From assembly GCA_964344685.1 (NCBI GenBank), contig CAYFOK010000003.1:186001-250000 (forward strand): a stretch of DNA of 64,000 nt, in the 5' to 3' direction. Of this stretch, positions 9,390-18,951 are shown piece by piece. The stretch's first letter is position 1, and the number at the start of each line of letters is the position of its first letter. Source of the stretch: Scalindua sp964344685 (lineage in GTDB: Bacteria > Planctomycetota > Brocadiia > Brocadiales > Scalinduaceae). Below the pieces are notes generated by a model, which worked only from the letters and a program-made list of their open reading frames with translations, had not been told where the DNA came from and made no database searches. Made by a program: the position numbers and the translations under genes.

Positions 9390-9624
9390 AACACGTGCTC
9401 CTTTTTCCTAACTTCAGTCACTTTAGTTCACTTTGCATTTCAGGCACTTCAAACCTGGCTGTGATTGCTATCATATAAACATATTAAGTATTACTCAACT
9501 CTAATTAATTATAAATTAGTATACAATAATACAGGAGCTATCCCGTCTTTTATATTTTTTCTGGAAAAGCCGGGAGGATAATTGTAGATTGAATATTTAT
9601 CTAAAATAATATTGGGTCAAAATT

Positions 9625-10065
9625 ATGTCAATGTTAAGAGTGAAATTTTTACTGATATTCGTTTTCTGTTTTTTCGTTTATTACACTGCTTTACTTGCAG
9701 AAGATACCAGTAACAGTGGATTGGCAACGATTGATTCCGTTACGACAGTTCATTCTCATAATATTGTTGGCAAAAAAATTTCATTTAAGGGCACTTTCAG
9801 AGATCCGGGAGCCATGGAAGAATACTCCATTGTCTGGGATTTCGGGGATGGAAATGTTGCCACAGGAAAATTAGCCGCAGCTAAAGATGTATACGCAAAT
9901 CCAGGCCGATGCACCCCATATAAAAATATGTATTACAATTATAGTATCATAAAAGCTGACAACACCTATTCTAAACCCGGCTCTTATACAATATCCTTTT
10001 CAGTGGAAGACAGCAAAGGCACTAAACATCAAGACTCCAGGGTAATTGTAGTTGAAGAAAAATGA
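9625..10065 (+). CDS. Exported single-PKD-domain protein
   Basis: A 146-residue exported protein: signal peptide at about residues 1-26 and one PKD (polycystic kidney disease) beta-sandwich domain covering most of the mature chain. The hallmark WDFGDG is near residue 75, and the closing strand pattern KPGSYTISFSVEDSKG near 116-131. PKD domains mediate protein or carbohydrate contacts outside the cell; a single free domain is short for the family, so it may be an accessory or periplasmic binding protein. Two cysteine-free regions and no lipobox were seen. It is followed 100 bases later by an exported thioredoxin-like gene on the same strand. Confidence 0.8.
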   Translation: MSMLRVKFLLIFVFCFFVYYTALLAEDTSNSGLATIDSVTTVHSHNIVGKKISFKGTFRDPGAMEEYSIVWDFGDGNVATGKLAAAKDVYANPGRCTPYKNMYYNYSIIKADNTYSKPGSYTISFSVEDSKGTKHQDSRVIVVEEK

Positions 10066-10180
10066 CACCTTAATCCAGAAGTATTTTAAATGTAGAACTC
10101 GTTTCCCCTGCCCGACTTTATAGTCATTCAGGCGGGCAAACAGGCCTGGTTATAAAGACTGAATGCCCGCTAAGGAAGTC

Positions 10181-10747
10181 ATGAAATTCATGAAAAAAAT
10201 ATTGATTATCTTATTCCTGTTGGCAAATAGCACGATCTTACTCGCTGCTGAGTCTCAAATTGCTGACACAAAGGCTGACGAATGGATTGTTTCAGACTGG
10301 ATTAATTCATTTCCACTGTCACTGGAAGGCCTGTCAGGAAAAGTAGTCCTAGTACGCTGGTGGACTGCTCCCCATTGCCCCTATTGTTCAGCTTCTGCTC
10401 CTGCTCTAAATGAGTGGTACGAAGCATATAAGGATAAAGGTATGATAATTATTGGTCTTTACCATCACAAGTCTTCCACTCCATTAAAAATACAACAGGT
10501 AAAAGATTATGCTGAGAATTTCGGATTTACATTCCCTGTTGCCATTGACAGAGAGTGGATTACGTTAAGGAACTGGTGGCTCAATAAGAACCGGAAAGCC
10601 AGATGGACGAGTGTCAGTTTTTTAATAGACCGTAAAGGTATCATCCGTTATATCCATCCGGGCGGTCAATATGTTAAGGGAGATGGTGATTACGCTCTTC
10701 TAAAATCCAGGATTGAGGAACTGCTTACCGAAAAATGGAATGAATAA
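10181..10747 (+). CDS. Exported TlpA-like thioredoxin-fold protein
   Basis: A 188-residue thioredoxin-fold protein exported by a signal peptide (about residues 1-23, ending LLAAE). The redox motif is CPYC at residues 66-69 within WWTAPHCPYCSASAP, a variant of the TlpA/ResA WC..C loop. The conserved cis-proline region is represented by TSVSFLIDRKG, and the sequence ends in a normal fold closure. It probably reduces disulfides or helps cytochrome c maturation in the periplasm. I chose the ATG at 10181 because AAGGA lies six bases upstream; a frame six codons longer exists. The extra tryptophans (WW) around the motif are unusual. Confidence 0.82.
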   Translation: MKFMKKILIILFLLANSTILLAAESQIADTKADEWIVSDWINSFPLSLEGLSGKVVLVRWWTAPHCPYCSASAPALNEWYEAYKDKGMIIIGLYHHKSSTPLKIQQVKDYAENFGFTFPVAIDREWITLRNWWLNKNRKARWTSVSFLIDRKGIIRYIHPGGQYVKGDGDYALLKSRIEELLTEKWNE

Positions 10748-10945
10748 TGAATGGCAAGACTATATAATATGATTATAGAAATCCTTCCTATTTCTTTGTA
10801 TGCTAAGCATTTTCTATTTTCAAGATCTGCCCCTATTATCTCCAGGACTCTAGCTGTATACGCTCCTTACTGAGATCTATTGAAAATATGCGATTGCCGT
10901 TACGACCAACTCGCGGTTAAAAAAACAGTGTCTACAACCGTAAAC

Positions 10946-12247
10946 TCAGGCTTTCGCTTTCTGGCATGCCTGAAAGATATTGTCGAACAACTTCTCCAGC
11001 AAGTCAAACGGAGTGGATGAAAACGCCAGGCGCATGACACCGCTGGCGACTATGATTCCCGTGGAATAGTCACTCAGCAAAATCTGACGAACTCTCTCTG
11101 GATCCACAGCAACCGGCTTCAAACACATAAAGTAACCGGAATTGAAGGGTAGGGCGGTGAAATACTCCTCATACTCAGGATGTGTTGACAAAATCTCCTT
11201 CACTTTGGTGTACCGGCGTTGCAATGTCAGGTATTTCTCCTGTTTCTGCTGGTTATAATTCTCGTCCTTATAAGCGGCATTCAGCAGCGACTGCGATAGA
11301 TTTGAACTATTCGAAATTGTGCCGCGTATAGCACCCGCCGTTTTCGCCTCGAGCGCCTCGTAGACCGATTTGCTTCCGCCTTTTATCCCATACGTGAGAA
11401 AACCAACACGAAACCCCCAAACATAATCTTCCTTCGTCGCGCCGTCAATCTTTACCGCCAGCAGACGCTCGTGGGCATTGGCTAATGCAGCGAAGATCGA
11501 TTCTCTGGTGATACCTTCCTCGTATACCAATCCGTAATAGGCATCGTCGATCATCACGACAATATCCCGTCCGCCGTCTGCAGCCTCGACCAACACGTCC
11601 CGTATCCTCGCAACTTCCGAAACGGTTGGCGTGTAACCGGTAGGATTATTCGGGAAATTCATGGACACGAGGCATTTCGTCGCGGGTGAGCCGAGCAATA
11701 CTTCCCGGAGACCGGCAACGTTAAATCCACCTCCCTCAAACGTTTCATAGGTCTCGATCCCGACACCGTAAGTATTTGTAAATATAAGCCGGTAGTTTCC
11801 CCAATAAAGATCCGGAGTAATCAATTGGTCGCCTTCATCCCCAAATAAATAGGCCGACATGCTGAGACCATGGGTCAGCGCACAGGTCACAACCGGACTG
11901 CTGATCTCGATTCCCTGCAGGGAAGGATTCTTTTCGTAGATCATCGCTTTCCAGTTTGATCTCAGGTCAGGTCGCCCGAAACTCGGCGCATAAGGGAAGG
12001 CCGCAGCCGGCTCCACATCAATCAGGTCGTCGATGCATCCAAGGCGCAGGGGTGTGCCGTCCTCTTCAAGTGCAATTCCAATCGTGGCATTAATTTCCTT
12101 CCCCTTAGCATCCGCAGACTGACCTAGGATTCCCTTTTTTGGGAAAAATATTCCCTTACCGCGAACAGACAACATATTCAGGACATTGGCATTGTCACGT
12201 TGTATGTTTTCGTTTAGTTCGACAGCCTGTGGGTTAAAATTATCCAT
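10946..12247 (-). CDS. Class I/II pyridoxal-phosphate aminotransferase
   Basis: A 433-residue aminotransferase of fold type I. Visible landmarks: the NPTG motif at about 201-204 (SMNFPNNPTG), the PLP-contacting DDAYYGL at about 234-240, the probable Schiff-base lysine at 272 in DGATKEDYVWGFRVG, and its paired arginine at 280. The SK..G.R pattern of aspartate aminotransferases is replaced by TKEDYVWGFR, so it belongs to a divergent subgroup and the amino-acid substrate is not predictable. By eye its base composition is clearly richer in G+C than its neighbours, and it is bounded by decayed DNA, suggesting transfer. AAGGA lies six bases before the ATG. Confidence 0.88.
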   Translation of the reverse strand: MDNFNPQAVELNENIQRDNANVLNMLSVRGKGIFFPKKGILGQSADAKGKEINATIGIALEEDGTPLRLGCIDDLIDVEPAAAFPYAPSFGRPDLRSNWKAMIYEKNPSLQGIEISSPVVTCALTHGLSMSAYLFGDEGDQLITPDLYWGNYRLIFTNTYGVGIETYETFEGGGFNVAGLREVLLGSPATKCLVSMNFPNNPTGYTPTVSEVARIRDVLVEAADGGRDIVVMIDDAYYGLVYEEGITRESIFAALANAHERLLAVKIDGATKEDYVWGFRVGFLTYGIKGGSKSVYEALEAKTAGAIRGTISNSSNLSQSLLNAAYKDENYNQQKQEKYLTLQRRYTKVKEILSTHPEYEEYFTALPFNSGYFMCLKPVAVDPERVRQILLSDYSTGIIVASGVMRLAFSSTPFDLLEKLFDNIFQACQKAKA

Positions 12248-12330
12248 AATTCCTTATCCTTTGAATACCGACTGCAATCAGGTTTCAACCTCGACCCTAA
12301 CCTCAAATGATAGATGAGATGATGTTAAGA

Positions 12331-12379
12331 AATTTTAATTAACAATTTTGCGAATAATAGTAAAATTGTTAATAAAATT
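12331..12379. promoter_or_regulatory. Long AT-rich inverted repeat upstream of the aminotransferase
   Basis: Arms TTAACAATTTT (12339-12349) and AAAATTGTTAA (12362-12372) are perfect complements around a 12-base loop, and the symmetry extends outward to AATTTTA with one extra base. It lies 85-130 bases upstream of the aminotransferase start, a reasonable place for an operator; a bidirectional terminator of the decayed gene beyond is the alternative. Confidence 0.4.
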
Positions 12380-12420
12380 CAAGTATCTTTTGAAAATTAC
12401 ACCCCCTGAACCACTCTCTC

Positions 12421-12660
12421 CTACTGCTTTAAAACTACCTCGTGATTAAGACAATTTACGGCATTTGCCCTTTTAATACCGTTATGATACTCTCGGCAGC
12501 CATAATTGATATCCTGTTGCGAGTTTCAACCGTAGTACTGCCAAGGTTAAGGGGCCAGGACAACATTATCTAACGCCGTAAGACCCGGCTTTAACTCAGG
12601 ATCTTTCATATACATCCAATCCGTTATCTCCCTAGTATTAGCGATATAGACACTCATTAA
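12421..12660 (-). pseudogene. C-terminal remnant of a D-isomer-specific 2-hydroxyacid dehydrogenase
   Basis: Reading the minus strand from about 12660, the translated pieces are MYMKDPELKPGLTALDNVV then LAP, a frame change near 12545-12555, GSTTVETRNRISIMAAESII and TVLKGQMP, a second frame change near 12459, and VNCLNHEVVLKQ with a stop at 12421-12423. This is the typical end of glyoxylate/hydroxypyruvate reductases (LDNVVLAPHIGSATVETR, then MAAEN, then LKGEMP.NCLN). At least two frameshifts and loss of the N-terminal two thirds, including the NAD-binding domain, show the gene is dead. It is the clearest sign that this kilobase is decaying coding DNA rather than a designed spacer. Confidence 0.75.
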
Positions 12661-13106
12661 AAAAAAGTAGAGTTTTTTGCAATACAAAAGACACGAATTT
12701 CACAGTTTAACACAGAGAACAAGTAGACAGTTAACAGTCTACCCGCCAAAAAAACGTCGGTGAAACATTTAACAATTTTAATTAAATCTACAAATAACTA
12801 ATTTGAATACAGATAAACGCTGATAAACGCAGAAGTTAAAAAACAAAGAAAAAAAAGAGGAATTTATACTTGACTTTTAAGACCTGATTATACTATATAT
12901 TGTAATACTTTAGTACTTAGCTACGATATATAGTGCCTTAGTGAGGTATTTAAATATAATGTGCGGGGCTCTTTCTCACAAATAAAAAACCCTACTCTAT
13001 AATCGAGTAAATATGGAGATAATCCCCGCCAGAAACTTCTTTCAAAATAATTCGATTTAATAATCAGATTTGAATCGAATTTCCTGCGCCAGTTATACTA
13101 TCTTTC
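12661..13106. other. Non-coding degenerate stretch
   Basis: No reading frame. It contains phrases of a kind commonly repeated in bacterial intergenic DNA (AATACAGATAAACGCTGATA near 12804; ACACAGAGAAC near 12711) and an inverted repeat with arms AATTCGATT (near 13050) and AATCGAATT (near 13074). I see no promoter for the aminotransferase side and nothing that suggests an RNA gene. Confidence 0.35.
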
Positions 13107-13297
13107 ATCTGTTTTTATCAGCACACTAGTATATTCAAGCACATCTACTTTACCATTGAAAATCTCTTTTACGATTGCCCCCCTCTATTCATCACGGAGG
13201 ATACATTCCTCCCTGACAGTGCAACCTTTTTTGAAAAAGAGAAAACCTTCTGGAATGACAATTCTCTGTAAACGTATTCAATTCCCAATACGAAATC
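13107..13297 (-). pseudogene. Possible degenerate coding remnant, family unknown
   Basis: On the minus strand, immediately after the antiporter stop, a frame reads LQRIVIPEGFLFFKKG then CTVREECILRDE, an in-frame TAG, then AIVKEIFNGKVDVLEYTS and VLIKTDER before another stop. The amino-acid texture is coding-like but interrupted, and I recognise no family. It could be chance; treat as a weak call. Confidence 0.25.
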
Positions 13298-15988
13298 TCA
13301 TGATTTGCTGTTATTTTTGTCCAGTTCAGAAGCTCTCTCATGACCGGTTTTGTGAACAGCCTCATATATACTTGGATATGTTGCGATGATTATCTCAAAA
13401 TCCTTCCTTGTAAGTTCATAAAGCGCGCATGGTGTTACTGCACGACAGGTTGCCGTTCTGGTACAGCGTTCCAGAAGCGCTATTTCTCCAAAGTAGTCAC
13501 CAGCTATCATAGTAGCCAGATCTCTCTCCTTACCGGAATCCGTAAGTGATATGCGAACTACACCTCTCACTATAAAATACATGGAATGTCCTGCCTCCCC
13601 CTGACTTATTATGGCCTTTCCAGCCGGAACTGTATGTGAACGCAGACGTTCCACTATCTTTGCAAAATCCTCCTTATGGACATTCTGAAATAAACTAACC
13701 TTGTTGATCAGTTCAGATGGATCCACTTTCAACTTGCCGGTCACTCTTCCTCTTAACCGATGGATTCCCTCCGCCAGTCTTTCCAGAATTGTCTCGGCAA
13801 CACCATGAGAAAGTGTTCCATTCCGTTCATTCTCCTCAATTGCTTCACGTTCAGCATGGATTAACATACGCTCCGAGAGGCGTTGCTGCATGGAGCTGAC
13901 GAATTCCGGAAACTGCTCTGCAATAGCATCAATCATCGTCCTTGTAGATTCATTCCATTTTTTGTAAGTTTTGCATACTTCCCCTACGACTTCAGCACGA
14001 CCAGGTGTATTCTTAATTATTTCATCCAGACTATTAAGTACACGCATACTGGCCTGATATCGGCCCCAGACCTGCTCATATTCAATGGCTGTACGTGTAG
14101 CACGAAGCCTTTCATAGAGAAATTTGAGGGGCAGCACGCGTGTCAGCAAAACGGTCATAAACTTTTCCCTCCTTCTCTCTCCTTTCGAGTGAATGGATGT
14201 TTCCGGCAGCTTACCCTGATATTTCAAAACGTCCATCTGAACATCAATAGAGTATGTAAGATTGCGGTAGGCGCTCTCAGTCAGATGTTCTTTACTGAAC
14301 ATCTCGTAGTACACGGCCTTCTCCTCGGCAAAACTTCTGAAGAAAACCATCTGAACCTCTTTTTCTTTGTCCAGTTTCTCCCTTCTGAGCTCTTCCAGTT
14401 CCTGATGGGCTTCATCCATACTGGTTTTGCACTTGGTATGTAGATTATCGGCAATACTGGAGGAGAAAAGTCCGCCGGTCTGCAGTTCAGGAATACGGCT
14501 CAGAGCATGCTGCTTTGCCGAGAAAACACTTTCCAGGCGAGCAAGTCTGTCTGCAAGCGAAGGTTTATCTAATCCCAGTATTGATACGAGTTTCTTTATG
14601 CTGAGACCCTGTACAAGAAGGGTAAAGAGTACTGCACCTGTTATTACGGCAACAAACGTCTCAGTATATTTAAAAACACCAAGACTCATAAGCATGGCAA
14701 TAGCTATACCACCGCGCATACTGCCCCAGAACATAACAGTCTGATAGCGCAGATCTATTCGAAAGGTATTAGGGAGACAGCCAACTATTGGCATAAGGCC
14801 GTAAACGATAACACCTCTGGCCAGCAGCATGGCAGGGATCACCCATACCAGAATATGCAGGGATTTCACCAGTGCGGGAAGACTGATCTGTAAACCAAGA
14901 AGCAGAAAAATAAAAGCATTAGCAAGATAGGCCAGGTATTCCCACAACTCATTAAGCAACTTGCGCACGGGAGGTGATATCTTAGTACGCCCCCATCCTC
15001 CCATGATTATCCCTGCTGATGCCGTTGCCAGAACACCACTTACATGAAAAAAATGCTCTAATATAAAGAAAGACATGTAAGCGAGTACTATTATCAAAGA
15101 GAGTTCTATTAAGGGATTGTCATCCACCAGGGCCAATACATACCCTGTAGCCAGCGCAGTCACAACTCCTACAGAAATTCCGCCGGCAAAGACGATAATA
15201 AACTTCACTATCCCGGATGATACCGCGTCTGACGATATATGCCCCGCAAAGGCCATCCCGAACAGGATGTGAGCAGCAGCAATAAGAGTAACCTCACTAA
15301 ACAGACTCTCTCCCTCCATTAGGATCATCAATCTCTTTGGCGCACCAACCTGCTTCAGGAGAGCGCCAACAGCAACATGATCCAGAATACTGAGGATTGC
15401 CCCGAGTAGCAAAGCGGAGGGGAGTTCGATATGTGTAAATGTTGATATAAGAAAACCTATAATGGCAGTTGAAAGCAGCAGCCCAGGAATAGCCAGTGTG
15501 GAAATAGGCAATATGTTATCACGCAGTTCACGTGTATCCATATTAAAGGCTGTTTCAAAGATAAGAGTGGGAAGAAAAACGTACAAAAAAACTTCAGGTG
15601 TAAATTTGTAGCCCACAAATGGCTTCAGTATATCGGGCCCGTATGGAGAAAGTTGAGCCAGGGCAAATCCTGCAAAAACCAGCGCAACTGCAAATGGTAT
15701 CTTAATACGTTTAGACCCTGCCAGGACTCCCGCAGCCAGGATCATCAGGATAAGAACGGCACTTACCAGAACAACAACCAGTCCGGAACCTGAAGAATGA
15801 TGATCACCTGAGCCACTATGGCCACCACCATGGCCTCCTCCATGTCCGCCGCCGCCCCATGCAATGCCGTTGAAACCGGCAAGGAGTAATACTACTACAA
15901 AGACTATGAGGGGGTTCAACCTCCAACACCTGCCAGAATACTGATACAGGATGCCAGTAATAGTAGTTTTAATCTTTGAAGATATCAT
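13298..15988 (-). CDS. CPA1-type Na+/H+ antiporter with C-terminal cyclic-nucleotide-binding domain
   Basis: An 896-residue inner-membrane protein. After a signal-like hydrophobic segment comes a His/Gly-rich stretch (GGGGHGGGHGGGHSGSGDHH), then about twelve membrane helices of an NhaP/CPA1 sodium-proton antiporter (LPTLIFETAFNMD and the SILDHVAVGALL helix, with the family's acidic ion-binding region), a long cytoplasmic helical part rich in Glu/Arg, and a cyclic-nucleotide-binding domain in the last 150 residues (ISQGEAGHSMYFIVRGVVR, GDYFGEIALLE, RTATCRA). It resembles plant SOS1-like gated exchangers. The ATG at 15988 is preferred over a TTG at 16051 because it begins directly before the hydrophobic segment. 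It lies 280 bases beyond batE on the same strand and may be read separately. Confidence 0.88.
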   Translation of the reverse strand: MISSKIKTTITGILYQYSGRCWRLNPLIVFVVVLLLAGFNGIAWGGGGHGGGHGGGHSGSGDHHSSGSGLVVVLVSAVLILMILAAGVLAGSKRIKIPFAVALVFAGFALAQLSPYGPDILKPFVGYKFTPEVFLYVFLPTLIFETAFNMDTRELRDNILPISTLAIPGLLLSTAIIGFLISTFTHIELPSALLLGAILSILDHVAVGALLKQVGAPKRLMILMEGESLFSEVTLIAAAHILFGMAFAGHISSDAVSSGIVKFIIVFAGGISVGVVTALATGYVLALVDDNPLIELSLIIVLAYMSFFILEHFFHVSGVLATASAGIIMGGWGRTKISPPVRKLLNELWEYLAYLANAFIFLLLGLQISLPALVKSLHILVWVIPAMLLARGVIVYGLMPIVGCLPNTFRIDLRYQTVMFWGSMRGGIAIAMLMSLGVFKYTETFVAVITGAVLFTLLVQGLSIKKLVSILGLDKPSLADRLARLESVFSAKQHALSRIPELQTGGLFSSSIADNLHTKCKTSMDEAHQELEELRREKLDKEKEVQMVFFRSFAEEKAVYYEMFSKEHLTESAYRNLTYSIDVQMDVLKYQGKLPETSIHSKGERRREKFMTVLLTRVLPLKFLYERLRATRTAIEYEQVWGRYQASMRVLNSLDEIIKNTPGRAEVVGEVCKTYKKWNESTRTMIDAIAEQFPEFVSSMQQRLSERMLIHAEREAIEENERNGTLSHGVAETILERLAEGIHRLRGRVTGKLKVDPSELINKVSLFQNVHKEDFAKIVERLRSHTVPAGKAIISQGEAGHSMYFIVRGVVRISLTDSGKERDLATMIAGDYFGEIALLERCTRTATCRAVTPCALYELTRKDFEIIIATYPSIYEAVHKTGHERASELDKNNSKS

Positions 15989-16267
15989 TTTGATTATCTT
16001 AACAGGACCAGACAGATAAATCTTCAGATAGCAATAACAGGTCTCCGGCAATAGACTGCATTGTCTTCAAACCAATTGCAGCTATTGTCAAGTGCAGGAC
16101 ATTATAAAAGAGTGAGGTTATTTTGCAATATAAAAGATTGTTCATTGAACCCGTCCCCGTCAGAATGGTCGTCACCTGCAATTATCGGTTCGGACTATGG
16201 GCGGCGAATTGATTTATCCGGGCGGACAATGTGTTATCTGGAAGGAGTAACAGAATGGCAGGGAGTG

Positions 16268-17125
16268 TTATATACTTCCTATTTCGGATTCGGGTATCCA
16301 TCCTGTCTTTAGCTCAGCTTTTTTCTTATCTTCATCCCCATGTACATCTTCTACGTCCACAAAGACATAAACCTTGTACCACTTATCTTTTTTCTCTTCT
16401 ATCCTTACTTCAGCACCTTCATGTATCTTAAACCTGGGTTCATACTCTTCACCAGGGCCGTACCTTATCTTGCTCTCATCTGCAATCACCACTCCCATTT
16501 CAACGGAGTGATTATATCCCTTTAACCCCAGGGAAACGGCCAGTACAAGAAAACATGACGCGAAGATAATGACAATCTTTCTGAGCCATTGTAACCTTAA
16601 AAAAATCATTGCGAGTATAGAGGCAATGAGTGCGAGATAGATATAAATTGTAAGGGCCGTAATCTCGTTCATATTAAGACAGAAATACCAGAAGCATGCA
16701 ATCCTAAGAATTTCAGGTGTCTGGCCAATTGTCTCTCTATCAACAAAATCACGTTTTAAAAGATTTATGTTTGCCTTTATGTCAGCATCTCTCGGAAGCA
16801 GCTTCTCCGCCCTGCGGTAATACATGATTGCCTTTCCCGGCATACCCAGTCTGTAGTAAGCATTGCCAAGATTGTAGTAAATCTGCCCATTGATAAAACC
16901 TGATTCAAGCAGTTGTTCGTACAGGCTGACAGATTGCTCAAACCTGCCAACAGCAGCCTCCTTTTTCTTTTCAGCCATTTCCTTCTGCCCGGCACTATAT
17001 TCCTTGTTTGCTCTGAAAAAAATATCTGCCGCATTTTCACGAGCAAAAACTTCAGATGAATAATTCCCTTCAAAGAGAAAAATAAAACTCAAAACAGAAA
17101 TTGTCAGTATGTTTTTTAGTGTCAT
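16268..17125 (-). CDS. batE: BatE-like TPR/SH3 membrane protein
   Basis: A 285-residue protein with a signal peptide, two or three TPR motifs (YYNLGNAYYRLGMPGKAIMYYRRAEKL near residues 83-110), two central membrane helices (about 150-200), and a C-terminal bacterial SH3-like domain (GVVIADESKIRYGPGEEYEP, then WYKVYVF and GWIPESEI). This order is that of BatE, the last member of the Bat aerotolerance operon described in Bacteroides, which acts at the inner membrane or periplasm; the molecular role of the complex is not settled. The ATG overlaps the batD stop by four bases (ATGA), indicating translational coupling. An acidic insert (DVEDVHGDEDKKK) interrupts the SH3-like region. Confidence 0.85.
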   Translation of the reverse strand: MTLKNILTISVLSFIFLFEGNYSSEVFARENAADIFFRANKEYSAGQKEMAEKKKEAAVGRFEQSVSLYEQLLESGFINGQIYYNLGNAYYRLGMPGKAIMYYRRAEKLLPRDADIKANINLLKRDFVDRETIGQTPEILRIACFWYFCLNMNEITALTIYIYLALIASILAMIFLRLQWLRKIVIIFASCFLVLAVSLGLKGYNHSVEMGVVIADESKIRYGPGEEYEPRFKIHEGAEVRIEEKKDKWYKVYVFVDVEDVHGDEDKKKAELKTGWIPESEIGSI

Positions 17126-18948
17126 AATTGTTTTTCCAGGTGTGCTATAACTTTTTCAGCAGTCTCCATTGTTGTCACCATCTGTTCCCTGGTCAACTGT
17201 CCGGAAGAAAACCGGCCGTAATCGCAGGACTCAAGGCACTTTCTGAGCTCCTTTATTACATCATTCGATACACCACGTTTTTCCAGTATATCATAAATAT
17301 TGTCTGAAGTAACAGCAGCCGATGTTACATTTAACTTGTCCGCGATATGTTCAAGGATAGTCCTTGCAAGTGTGCCATAAAACTCTGGCGGATTATCATG
17401 CTGTAAAAGCTCTCGCGCTTTTGAAAGATGCTTCTGAGCATGGGCCATAGCGTGTTTTTTTCTCGCATAACCGACATCAGTATGAAGCAGCTCCCTTTGT
17501 CTCTGAACATAAATACATGCGACCACAACAAGTATTGGTATTATAAAAAGAATGGCCAGAAATACAGGTCTCTTGTATAATGCACGTCCCTGATTATTAA
17601 ATAAATACAAATCAGACATCAGAGGCAGTATATCTTTGGTCAATATTTTAACCTGTCCCTTGCCCTGCCCGGCACCTTCAAGAGACAAGCGAATTGGGGT
17701 TTCAAGTTCAGAGTGTTCTACCTCAATTGGAATCGGCTCGTAAGAAAGCGTTTTATATTGCTCCAGTTCCGGATCAAAGTAACTGAATGATATCCCGGGT
17801 ATAACGTCGATATCTTCACTCTGTGGTTCAATTACCTTATTGAAAAGCTTTTCCCCCCTTATGCCGTCTCCCCTGTCTGTTATAGTAACCTTAGCCTCGT
17901 AGTCGTAAGCTTTAAAGTCATTCATTCCCTCTGAAGCAAGTAAGGGCTCACCTATTGTCTGGATGTTCCCCTTTCCCCTGATATTTACCGTTAATGTTAT
18001 TGGGTCACCAATCTTTACCTTTGTGGGTTTTGCAAGAACATCCATGGTATACTTCCCTACTGCACCGGTAAAATCTTCAGGCCTATCAACGATCGGCAGA
18101 GATTTTATTGTCAACTTTACCGGTGACGTGCTTCTTTCCACAGGGTACCTCCGCCCACCACCACCCATAAATTCATCAAAAAGAGAACCTCTATACCTTT
18201 GTTGCCTGATAATAATATTACATTTAAATTTTGCAGGAGGTATCTCTATTTTACCGGAAACCAACGGGAAAAGTGCCGTACGAAGTTCGATTACATTATA
18301 AAGAATTCCATCACGAACTTCTTCATACCGTCTCTCCTCACCAAGCTTTTCTGCAAGAAAACTTTTCGTTGAAGCGGCCTCATAATCAAGATCATCTATG
18401 GGTAATCCTTTCTGGAAGAATAGTTTAAAGGATTGTATTATTTCTTCATAAATAAAGGCTTCTTCCTTATCAGTTGAAAGCTCAACAAACACCATTTTAC
18501 TTATATCTACCCTTTGTCCACTTGTATCATTTTTTTCATCTATATCCCCTTCATATGGTGTTCTTTCCACTACTTCGATAGTAACTGAGTTTGATGTATA
18601 TGTCTTACCTTTATATTTTAAAGTAACCGGTCCTATATCAAATTTCCCCAATTCTGTTGGACTGAACCCGTACATAAACCCGCGGAAAACAGATACAACA
18701 TTGTTTACTATTGTTGTCTGCGTTGAAACACTCGGCCCATACATCAATGTAAAACTTTCAGGCGGTATTATCTCAGGTATTTCCGAATCAAATGCCCCGT
18801 GCACACCAACCGTCAGACGAAAATGACTACCTACTTCAACTCTGTTTTTGTCAACGGTAACGGTAACCTTTATCTCTTTTGCGTAAGCAGTTGAAACTAC
18901 ATTAAGCGTTAACATAAAAATTATTATTGATAAAGTTTTTCTCATCAT
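17122..18948 (-). CDS. batD: BatD-like oxygen-tolerance protein
   Basis: A 608-residue exported protein with a signal peptide (ending STAYA), an N-terminal string of beta-sandwich domains (about 25-440) typical of the BatD/oxygen-tolerance family (VTVDKNRVEVGSHFRLTVGV; YGFSPTELGKFDIGPV; LFPLVSGKIEIPP), one membrane helix near 470-490 and a cytoplasmic helical tail of about 110 residues. BatD is thought to be the large periplasmic part of the Bat complex. It is three bases from the batC-like gene upstream and overlaps batE downstream, so all are one transcript. The length is normal for the family. Confidence 0.88.
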   Translation of the reverse strand: MMRKTLSIIIFMLTLNVVSTAYAKEIKVTVTVDKNRVEVGSHFRLTVGVHGAFDSEIPEIIPPESFTLMYGPSVSTQTTIVNNVVSVFRGFMYGFSPTELGKFDIGPVTLKYKGKTYTSNSVTIEVVERTPYEGDIDEKNDTSGQRVDISKMVFVELSTDKEEAFIYEEIIQSFKLFFQKGLPIDDLDYEAASTKSFLAEKLGEERRYEEVRDGILYNVIELRTALFPLVSGKIEIPPAKFKCNIIIRQQRYRGSLFDEFMGGGGRRYPVERSTSPVKLTIKSLPIVDRPEDFTGAVGKYTMDVLAKPTKVKIGDPITLTVNIRGKGNIQTIGEPLLASEGMNDFKAYDYEAKVTITDRGDGIRGEKLFNKVIEPQSEDIDVIPGISFSYFDPELEQYKTLSYEPIPIEVEHSELETPIRLSLEGAGQGKGQVKILTKDILPLMSDLYLFNNQGRALYKRPVFLAILFIIPILVVVACIYVQRQRELLHTDVGYARKKHAMAHAQKHLSKARELLQHDNPPEFYGTLARTILEHIADKLNVTSAAVTSDNIYDILEKRGVSNDVIKELRKCLESCDYGRFSSGQLTREQMVTTMETAEKVIAHLEKQL

Positions 18949-18951
18949 ATC

